A DNA stretch of 64,000 nt. It comes from Thiodiazotropha sp050291245. GTDB lineage: Bacteria; Pseudomonadota; Gammaproteobacteria; Chromatiales; Chromatiaceae. Of this stretch, positions 17,240-23,783 are shown in pieces (position 1 is the stretch's first letter; each line of letters begins with the position of its first letter). The notes under the pieces were generated by a model, which worked only from the letters and a program-made list of their open reading frames with translations, did not search any database and was not told the origin of the DNA. Location: contig JBNKJP010000033.1 in NCBI GenBank assembly GCA_050291245.1, positions 40,660 through 104,659 on the forward strand, given 5' to 3'. The position numbers and the translations under genes were made by a program.

Positions 17240-17269
17240 AAAAAAGCCAGGCACAAAACATGCCTGGCT
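17240..17269 (-). terminator. Terminator after the glycine-zipper gene
   Basis: On the minus strand AGCCAGGCA-TGTTTTG-TGCCTGGCT is followed by a T tract. It separates the glycine-zipper gene from the lipoprotein gene. Confidence 0.85.
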
Positions 17270-17301
17270 ACATTGATTCAGTACTCTAACTACTGAACAT
17301 A

Positions 17302-17997
17302 TTATTGCTTTCTTGCAATAGAAGACAGACCATCACCAATAGTCTTTATTGCAGTAGCGGTTGCTTCCGAAGCCATACCAAAAAGCTTGGACTCAGCCTG
17401 GAATTCGCCCTGAGCATCCAAAAAATCTTGCCGTGAGCTTTCGTCTTCACCCGTACTCTTTGCCATTGTATCTGAAGCAGACAACATTTTATTCAGGTGC
17501 TCTCCTTGGACTTTTGACATCGCTTTGGCGAGCATCACAAGCCAGTTCCCTTTGCCTTCACCACTACCAGATCCGCATTTCTGGTCTTTTTTCCCTTCCT
17601 CTTCTGCGTGATTCATAACCATATCGGTTATCATTTTAGACATCTGCTTGTTGAAGTCACCGATAGCATTATCCACACCACTCTGACACGCTGATGGTGT
17701 AGATTGTTGGCTGCCAGACGCCACCTGATCAATGGCTCCACACAACTCATCTTTAATAAACTGAGGAAGTCCGAGACCTTGCACTGCTTCCTTCAAACAG
17801 CCCGCCAAAGAATTTGTAGCATTATTGTTCATTGCATTCTGGACATTACCTTGACCAAACTGCTCAACCATCTGACCAAGCATCTGACCAATCTGTCCAC
17901 CAATCATTGAACCAATCTGAGCACCGATGGGGCCACCAAACATGCCACCAACAACACCACCGATCATGCTACCAATACCACCTAAATCAAAGCCCAT
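17302..17997 (-). CDS. Glycine-zipper protein of unknown function
   Basis: 231 residues. Residues 1-45 form a glycine-zipper stretch of GxxxG steps (GGIGSMIGGVVGGMFGG, IGAQIGSMIGGQIGQMLG), a pattern that packs helices in membranes or oligomers. The remainder is helical, with Cys67, Cys85, Cys104 and a KCGSGSGEGKG loop, and ends in a helix rich in Ala and Thr. There is no signal peptide. The start follows AAGGAGAATTATC, an excellent ribosome-binding site. It has its own terminator and lies between toxin loci 1 and 2 on their strand, so a role in the toxin system (pore, carrier or translocon part) is possible but only inferred from position. Confidence 0.7.
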   Translation of the reverse strand: MGFDLGGIGSMIGGVVGGMFGGPIGAQIGSMIGGQIGQMLGQMVEQFGQGNVQNAMNNNATNSLAGCLKEAVQGLGLPQFIKDELCGAIDQVASGSQQSTPSACQSGVDNAIGDFNKQMSKMITDMVMNHAEEEGKKDQKCGSGSGEGKGNWLVMLAKAMSKVQGEHLNKMLSASDTMAKSTGEDESSRQDFLDAQGEFQAESKLFGMASEATATAIKTIGDGLSSIARKQ

Positions 17998-18000
17998 GAT

Positions 18001-19040
18001 AATTCTCCTTGTTACAAATACGTAATAAATCGTTTGAACTCAGCGACATCGAAGAACCTTCCATGTCTGCTTCCTTACGATCGCCACCCAGTTCATTCAG
18101 ATGACGACTCTAATGTAAGCGTTACGGAGGTGTTGGGAAATCGGGAATTGTCCTAGCTAGGGTTAACACCTATCCGTAGGTTTTCCGTTCTATCCTTTGA
18201 TCCTCGCCAGGTTACTTGAGGGGTTTCTCTGATTATATGTTGCCTGGAAGGTAGGCACAAGAACCAAACGATTAATTGTCAACTCACTCAAATTATCACT
18301 TAATTTCAATAAGTTATGATCATTGTTCAAATGCATACCCTTGTCTTTGCAAGAGAATTGAAGGTTAAAATTTGGTGGATTGTGTTGTGATTCGTAGTTT
18401 TTCAGGCATCAAAATGTGATATTTAGCTTCGGCTGCACAGGGATAGTAATGTGATGAGTATCACAATAATGAGATATGGACGATAGCTAGCAAGGATCCG
18501 GTGTTGTGGGGTGCTCCGATAACTCATCGCACATTTCAAAGTTTTGAGCGTAGAACCTAGCATTCTGAAGCGTGTTTTCCTGGGTACTGATAATTATGAG
18601 AGCACTCTGATACCCGCAATACTTGATCTGTACCTTTTGCATAATGGATGTATTTCGCTCCTCCCCTTGCACCGCACCGTTTTTCGCAAAGGATAAAGGA
18701 GATTCGATCATCAACACAGCGAGATTAACGCTCAACATTTATCAGTCGAGCATTATCGGCATTCCCACACAGGGCTTGGAAATACATACTTGGCATCTTC
18801 TTTGCTCATTTTATTGTAGATATCCAAATAGCACAAAAAATGCTTACCGAGAAGAGCTCACCGTCGGTAAGTTCTATTTCTACTACTCCCATACCCAAGA
18901 CACTCCGCCTGGCACGTCAAACCAGCCTAATCGGTCACGGTTCCGTGGATTCAGATGCAGCACCGATAGCTGAAAGCCGTGGGGTTTGCGACCGGGCCAA
19001 AGGTTATGGTGCGCGGGTGGCTAAGCTAAGGAACAGTGAA
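18001..19040. other. AT-rich intergenic stretch of about 1 kb without a supported gene
   Basis: Frames up to 116 codons exist on both strands (for example 18487-18738 minus and 18623-18973 plus), but none has a convincing start signal, composition or recognisable domain. The first 300 bases probably hold the promoter of the glycine-zipper gene. It may be a graveyard of older toxin/immunity cassettes, but I cannot point to a specific remnant beyond the stub at 19105-19173. Confidence 0.5.
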
Positions 19041-19077
19041 ACAAAAGCCTCACCAGCCTATTGGCTAGTGAGGCTTT
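19041..19077 (-). terminator. Terminator of the toxin 2 operon
   Basis: On the minus strand AAAGCCTCACTAGCC-AATA-GGCTGGTGAGGCTTT precedes TTGTTTC. The stem has one G-T pair. It lies 28 bases after the stub that follows immunity gene 2. Confidence 0.85.
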
Positions 19078-19104
19078 CCTGGGAGAGTTACCCCTTCGCT
19101 GCAA

Positions 19105-19173
19105 TCAAGCTACCAATTGCCTCTTTAAGTCAGCACGGCTTAAAGAAGTAACTATCGGTGATCTGTTTGGACC
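19105..19173 (-). pseudogene. Orphan toxin stub starting at the GPN junction (locus 2)
   Basis: Twenty-two codons reading GPNRSPIVTSLSRADLKRQL and two more, then a stop. A valine codon before them completes VGPN. It starts 10 bases after the stop of immunity gene 2, and a stop lies in frame four codons upstream of the glycine, so it cannot be a fusion with the immunity gene. It matches the position of the longer orphan tails behind immunity genes 1 and 3 and is read here as the residue of a displaced C-terminal toxin cassette. Confidence 0.55.
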
Positions 19174-19183
19174 AACACTCTAA

Positions 19184-19465
19184 CTACGTTTGAACGCCCT
19201 CTACCAAAACTTGCCTGATTAACTTGAAAGTATCCCTTGCACTATCGTTTTCAACATAATCACTATGCCGCTCGACATAGTCCAATAATTCACTTTCATC
19301 TAAATCTGATGCAAGAACCTCATCCAACTCAGATATTAGCTTATCCACAACATCCGGCCCGTTCACCAGATATTGTTGAATTGCTTCTTCCATAGTAAAT
19401 GCTGCTTCCTGATATAAGCACTTATCCATAAACTCAGTGATTTCTTTATATTTATCATCAAACAT
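19184..19465 (-). CDS. Immunity protein 2 (partner of the RNase A-like toxin)
   Basis: 93 residues, strongly acidic and helical (MEEAIQQYLVNGPDVVDKL, then LDYVERHSDYVEND). It starts 9 bases after the toxin 2 stop. Small acidic helical proteins of this kind are the usual CdiI partners of bacterial RNase A-like CdiA toxins; I cannot name the Pfam family with certainty. It would act in the cytoplasm by blocking the toxin domain encoded just before it. Confidence 0.75.
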   Translation of the reverse strand: MFDDKYKEITEFMDKCLYQEAAFTMEEAIQQYLVNGPDVVDKLISELDEVLASDLDESELLDYVERHSDYVENDSARDTFKLIRQVLVEGVQT

Positions 19466-19474
19466 AATCTGACC

Positions 19475-21271
19475 TTACTTTGTAGGGAATCCAGTAACTA
19501 TCGCATATGGTAATCCGGCTTGATTTTGAACTTTATCGATTATCAGTCTTACGCCACTACCATCGACAAAATTGGTATTGCCTCTGACTAGTATGCTACC
19601 TGTATTTTCATTTAAAGGTACATTTAAAACCAGGCGATTATCCCTAGCTACGATTGAAACTGGTTGAGCCATAAACTGATTTATTTCAGTCTGTTTCAAA
19701 TTAATTACTTTGGACAAGATCGATTCAGCTTGAGAACGATCGTTAAATGTTGATACCTGCCTAAGCCGCGTATTGCTAGCTAAACGTTGTTGTAAATCAG
19801 TCAACGACTGGCCAACATGTCTCTGGATTGTGTGCGCCGGTTGATTAAAGACTGACATCACACCTTCATGAGCTTGCAAGCCTCCACCAGGAACTAACCT
19901 TGAAGATTGTCCCACTTGAGTTGGCCCAACAAAATCTAGATCTCCAGCTAAAGGTACACGATTATTTGGACCACTAACCCCATCCAACATCGTAACACCA
20001 TTTTCAGCTTCAAGTGAAGCTGCACTACGAGAACCAACGCCTTCACTGCTTGTCACCTGACTGGATCCACTATCTATCTTCAATTCAACCTGATCAACAA
20101 TCCTCTCAGTCTGAATTGGAGATTCTCCATCCCTTTTCAACCGCTCACTGAATGATTTCTGGAGGAAATCGGTAACTTTTTTCCCTCCTTCAGACAGTCG
20201 ATTCGATGCAAGATTTGTTGTGTTTACAGCTCTCAGGCCTATTGCTCTCCGGATCGTGGAGAGTTCAGCCACTCCCTCCGCCAGAGGTGATACCGACATG
20301 GCAGCGCCAATGAGATCCATTTCTGTCTTCTCCAGAGGATCGCCTGTAGCGGCAGATATCACAATTGCCGGAGAATTCGCTGCCACAAGCAGCAGATTGG
20401 TTGCTGTAGTGGGTAGGTTCAGTATGGCGTCACTTGTTGATGTAAGGACATCGACGACAGGTTGTCCCGTTGACTGGCTCTGGAACAGTGGTTTGAACGC
20501 CGCACTTTTATTAATATTCTGATTGAGTCTATCGAAAAATCCATCTTCATTTTTCGACTCTGATTTTAATTGATTAATTTTACCAATAATCGGCTTTATC
20601 GGTGCGTACTTTTGTTCGTCACCTCCGACATACGCTATCGGAGGTAAATCACTCTCTTGTTGCTGAATATACTCATTAAGCAGTTTCACTTTATCCGTGG
20701 TCAATACGGTTCCGAAAGTCTTTTGGTCATACTTGATGACCGCATTGATTGTTTCATTGGCTTGGTCGATTTCTGCTTGGCTTGCTTGATCACTCAAGTT
20801 AATCGACAACCCCATTTCTTCCGAACGTGCGTTGATTAACTCGATCAGTTGCTGTGTATTATTGGAGACCGACGCTGCACTTTGCAATGAACCCATTCCT
20901 GACTCCATTGCCTTGTTCAATTCAGCATCCCGGTTAGTATAGTCAACAGCCGTAGCTCCCTGTTCTTCATGCATTTTCTGCATAAATGCTCTACTCTCAT
21001 CATCAGCGTGATCGTATACCACCGCCAGGGCATGCTGACCGTCCGGGGTTGCCGCCAGATTGTTGATCCCTTCCCTGCCTGCGGACTCGATGAATTGGTT
21101 GGCGAGTTGGGTTTGCTGATCCCGGTTTCGTTGTTCAAACTGGCGTTTGACCACGGCTTCCGGCTGAGGGCTTTGGCTGGCTTGTTGATAGAGGGCCTGA
21201 CCCTCTGTCTGGTGGGTACCGGCTTGAGATTGGGCAGTGGCGCTGTGGGTGAATAAATTGGCTGTAGTCAC
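19475..21271 (-). CDS. Polymorphic toxin 2 with bacterial RNase A-like (CdiA-CT) domain
   Basis: 598 residues, GTG start at 21271 after GGAGGGACCC. The N-terminal region (about 1-112) is nearly identical to toxins 1 and 3. A long helical middle part follows, with a hydrophobic stretch (about 280-320, TTATNLLLVAANSPAIVIS). The junction SGPNN is at about 433-437. The C-terminal 160 residues contain GLQAHEG, then HTIQRHVGQSLTDLQQRL and STFNDRSQAES, the pattern of the bacterial CdiA-CT RNase A domain (PF18431) with His480 and His485 as likely catalytic or motif histidines. This is the best identified toxin of the island. Confidence 0.88.
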   Translation of the reverse strand: MTTANLFTHSATAQSQAGTHQTEGQALYQQASQSPQPEAVVKRQFEQRNRDQQTQLANQFIESAGREGINNLAATPDGQHALAVVYDHADDESRAFMQKMHEEQGATAVDYTNRDAELNKAMESGMGSLQSAASVSNNTQQLIELINARSEEMGLSINLSDQASQAEIDQANETINAVIKYDQKTFGTVLTTDKVKLLNEYIQQQESDLPPIAYVGGDEQKYAPIKPIIGKINQLKSESKNEDGFFDRLNQNINKSAAFKPLFQSQSTGQPVVDVLTSTSDAILNLPTTATNLLLVAANSPAIVISAATGDPLEKTEMDLIGAAMSVSPLAEGVAELSTIRRAIGLRAVNTTNLASNRLSEGGKKVTDFLQKSFSERLKRDGESPIQTERIVDQVELKIDSGSSQVTSSEGVGSRSAASLEAENGVTMLDGVSGPNNRVPLAGDLDFVGPTQVGQSSRLVPGGGLQAHEGVMSVFNQPAHTIQRHVGQSLTDLQQRLASNTRLRQVSTFNDRSQAESILSKVINLKQTEINQFMAQPVSIVARDNRLVLNVPLNENTGSILVRGNTNFVDGSGVRLIIDKVQNQAGLPYAIVTGFPTK

Positions 21272-21395
21272 GGGTCCCTCCGTACACGATTTTTGAATTT
21301 ATCCTGGATCTTATGTCATTCAAGGTGTGCCTGGATATTGGGGATTACCCATACATCCTTCATCTAAGGCCGGAATGGCGCTTGCTTATGAAGGT
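21272..21395. repeat. 5' region shared by toxin genes 2 and 3 (copy 2)
   Basis: The sequence upstream of toxin 2, including GGAGGGACCCGTGAC, the stretch read on the plus strand as ATCCTGGATCTTATGTCAT, and GGGGATTACCCATACATCC, is repeated almost base for base upstream of toxin 3 (23073-23190). It probably holds the promoter and ribosome-binding site. The duplication, together with the shared 5' coding part, shows that the locus grew by duplication. Its far end overlaps the end of the orphan stub at 21386-21565. Confidence 0.75.
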
Positions 21396-21565
21396 ATGTG
21401 ACATTCATCTGGGGAAGTTCTTTTGTCAGAACTGCTGCAATTATTTGGGTTAAGCATCTCCAAATTGCTGGGCCGACACCATGAATTCACCTTACTTACG
21501 AACTCAGCTGACCACTGATACAAGAGGTCATTTAGTGAGGAACCAGACTTTGCGTTGTTTGGACC
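21386..21565 (-). pseudogene. Orphan toxin tail starting at the GPNN junction (locus 3)
   Basis: Fifty-nine codons starting GPNNAKSGSSLNDLLYQWSA and then a stop. The first codon overlaps the TAG stop of immunity gene 3 in the same way as at locus 1 (TAG followed by GTCCAAAC). A valine codon precedes it. There is no start codon or ribosome-binding site of its own. The last part runs into the duplicated 5' region of toxin 2, so the original toxin domain has been cut short by recombination. The fold is not recognisable. Confidence 0.6.
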
Positions 21566-21759
21566 TACAACTCAATTCCATTATTATCCGCTACTGCCTT
21601 CATTTTACGAGAGAATTCCACAATTTCCTCGTGAGAAAATCCGCAATATGTAGCCACAGATCCTTCTGGAACATTTTGCATTAAAGCCACGCCGCATGAA
21701 ATGATATACCTAAGTTCATTCTCAGATAATTCAATATTAACCATTTTTGCATCATTCAT
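21565..21759 (-). CDS. Immunity protein 3 (partner of toxin 3), hypothetical
   Basis: 64 residues, acidic, with IELSENELRYIISCGVAL and CGFSHEEIVEFSRKMKAV. It starts two bases after the toxin 3 stop, in the position where loci 1 and 2 carry immunity genes. The family is not recognised. The assignment rests on position, small size and acidity. Confidence 0.65.
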   Translation of the reverse strand: MNDAKMVNIELSENELRYIISCGVALMQNVPEGSVATYCGFSHEEIVEFSRKMKAVADNNGIEL

Positions 21760-21761
21760 AA

Positions 21762-23072
21762 TCAGAAAGTCCTTCCCGAAGGAACTGGATTATAGGCTGG
21801 AGGTTGCGTATTTCTCGGGACTTGCAACTCAAGGTAATTATCCCAACCTACACCATAATCTGGGCGGAAAGCTGTTGCCTCCCCTCGTTGACCTTGTACA
21901 ACAATCGTTCGCGTTGATTCATCAAGATAGTACGTTGTACCGTCAGCAGCGTAACGTCTAGGTATTTCCGGATTGCTTACAATCCCCTCAATGTGATTTT
22001 GAAATTGTTCTCTCGTTCTAATGCCTAACGGTGAAAACTCGCCACGTTCAACAACATGCTTCTCAAAAGCATGCCCTTGTGACACTTCCTCAGAAATAAG
22101 TTGTCCCTCCAAACGAGTAGCATTTGCCGAGCTGCTTGCTGCAGACATGTTATCTGGACCAACCACCCCTGACCGCACCGTAGCGTCACTCAAAGAGTTT
22201 GCGCTATTCCCTGCATCAACCTCACTCGCCTTGTTTCCACCAATACTCGATAGTTTATTATCACCCGCCGCACCCGCGCCAAAATTTTTAGGAGTATCTA
22301 CGGCTGGGGAAATCAGTTTATCAATTTTTTGCTTAATCTCCTTCAAACTCTTCTGCATCTCTTCCGGCAGGCTTTTCATCGCGCTTTCAGGAATATTCCC
22401 AATCGCCTCACCAATCTCTTTCAATAGCGGCTCGACTTTTTTGGCATATTCTGCATTATTTATTGCCAAATCAACGGCTTTACTGACTGTCTCTGCCCAT
22501 TTTCCCAGTTTGCCAAGCTTCGCCAAATCCCCTACGTAGGGAACTATGCTCAGCCCAGAAATAAACACCCCTAACCAATCACCTTGTGTTATAGACAGCG
22601 CTGCGCTACTAACATCCGAAATAGGTGTGGGATCGACGATTCCGACCAGATCGAGGGTCATTTGAGCCAAACCGATCATCACCTCGGATTCTTTATCCGT
22701 CAGACCCTCGGCCGGGGTGTAATCAACCGCTGTGTTGCCTTGTTCCTCATGCACTTCCCGCATGAATTGACGAGTATCACTGTCAGCGTGCTCGTAAACC
22801 ACCGCCAGGGCATGCTGACCGTCCGGAGTGGCCGCCAGATCGTTGATCCCTTCCCTGCCTGCGGACTCGATGAATTCGTTGGCGAGTTGGGTTTGCTGAT
22901 CCCGGTTTCGTTGTTCAAACTGGCGTTTGACCACGGCTTCCGGCTGGGAGCTTTGGCTGGCCTGTTGATAGAGGGCCTGACCCTCTGTCTGGTGGGTACC
23001 GTCCGTATTTGCGCCGAGAGCGGCTTGAGATTGGGCGGTGGCGCTGTGGGTGAACAGATTGGCGGTAGTCAC
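21762..23072 (-). CDS. Polymorphic toxin 3 with CDI-type C-terminal toxin domain
   Basis: 436 residues, GTG start at 23072 after GGAGGGACCC. Residues 1-120 form the shared N-terminal region. The middle contains a hydrophobic patch and a helical Lys/Glu-rich stretch. The pre-toxin segment KLSSIGGNKASE, ANSLSDATVRS leads to VGPDN (304-308). The tail has GHAFEKHVVERGEF, then TREQFQNHIEGIV and TYYLDESTRTIVV followed by TAFRPDYGVGWDNY. This domain recurs at the ends of CdiA and other secreted toxins, with the two histidines (334, 339) probably catalytic. Its enzymatic activity is not established here; an RNase is my inference. Confidence 0.8.
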   Translation of the reverse strand: MTTANLFTHSATAQSQAALGANTDGTHQTEGQALYQQASQSSQPEAVVKRQFEQRNRDQQTQLANEFIESAGREGINDLAATPDGQHALAVVYEHADSDTRQFMREVHEEQGNTAVDYTPAEGLTDKESEVMIGLAQMTLDLVGIVDPTPISDVSSAALSITQGDWLGVFISGLSIVPYVGDLAKLGKLGKWAETVSKAVDLAINNAEYAKKVEPLLKEIGEAIGNIPESAMKSLPEEMQKSLKEIKQKIDKLISPAVDTPKNFGAGAAGDNKLSSIGGNKASEVDAGNSANSLSDATVRSGVVGPDNMSAASSSANATRLEGQLISEEVSQGHAFEKHVVERGEFSPLGIRTREQFQNHIEGIVSNPEIPRRYAADGTTYYLDESTRTIVVQGQRGEATAFRPDYGVGWDNYLELQVPRNTQPPAYNPVPSGRTF

Positions 23073-23190
23073 GGGTCCCTCCGTACACGACTCTTAGGTT
23101 TATCCTGGATCTTATGTCATGCAAGGTGTGCCTGGATACTGGGGATTACCCATACATCCTTCATCTGAGCCCGGAATGACGCTTGCTTAT
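23073..23190. repeat. 5' region shared by toxin genes 2 and 3 (copy 3)
   Basis: Counterpart of 21272-21395 directly upstream of toxin 3, differing at few positions. It probably contains the promoter of the toxin 3 operon. The absence of this block at toxin 1 coincides with the insertion sequence upstream of that gene. Confidence 0.7.
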
Positions 23191-23232
23191 GGCGGTACTC
23201 TAGATTTCATTTCCGGCTTGTGTTGGAGATAT

Positions 23233-23350
23233 GGCGTATGGATGCACTGCTACGGATCTACGGATGGTTTCCCGGTGTATCGCACCTTAAGGCATTCTGG
23301 ATCCCGACATTCGCCGGGATGACGGTGATTATTGGTTCAAGTAAAGTGCC
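23233..23350. repeat. Partial MITE copy (right part)
   Basis: Contains ATGGATGCACTGCTACGG, then GCATTCTGGATCCCGACATT and CGCCGGGATGACGG, and ends TTCAAGTAAAGTGCC. It corresponds to the right two thirds of the element at 7011-7191. The left terminal repeat is missing. Confidence 0.65.
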
Positions 23351-23550
23351 TTTTGAGTTGATGCCAGCGCCTCTTTGAGAGCTCTTCTGCCCCGAGCGAG
23401 TAGCGCAGCAAAACCGATCAGCAGGGTTCAAACCCTCTCCTAAGCACTTTCCGGCCAGGTGGAGATACCTGGAAAGGGTTGTGATAACTCGTGCTTCTTC
23501 TCATTCTGCCCGATCCCGGATTACGTTTCGCTTCATCCGGGTTACATCTC

Positions 23551-23738
23551 AACAATTCATCTGGCTTAGGTATGCATTCCCACGCAGAGCGTGGGAACGA
23601 GGCCGACAATTCATCCGGCTTAGGTATGCGTTCCCACGCGGAGCGTGGGAACGAGGCCTCCAGGAATGGCGCTCAGTCAAGTATTCTGGATCCCGTCAGG
23701 CGCCGGGATGACGCAGAGTTTGGACTTAATATGTGCCA
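23551..23738. repeat. Two REP palindromes in tandem joined to a MITE right end
   Basis: Two direct copies of a unit of about 54 bp (CAATTCATCYGGCTTAGGTA followed by the palindrome CCCACGC-RGA-GCGTGGGAACGAG) occupy 23551-23603 and 23606-23657. They are followed at once by a MITE right part (TCCAGGAATGGCGC, TATTCTGGATCCCG, CGCCGGGATGACG, ending TATGTGCC at 23738). The remainder of the gap of about 700 bases between toxin 3 and the cytochrome gene shows no gene. Confidence 0.7.
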
Positions 23739-23783
23739 GTCCCATTAGGTTCCTTTCTGACTCATTGAATCGCGCCGTATCTG

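Noticed and set aside
18487..18738. 83-codon minus-strand frame in the AT-rich gap
   Set aside because: The only ribosome-binding-like sequence is too far from a start and no family or membrane pattern is seen.
18623..19151. Overlapping plus-strand frames near 18.6-19.15 kb
   Set aside because: They run across the toxin 2 terminator and stub, have no start signal and look like random frames of AT-rich DNA.
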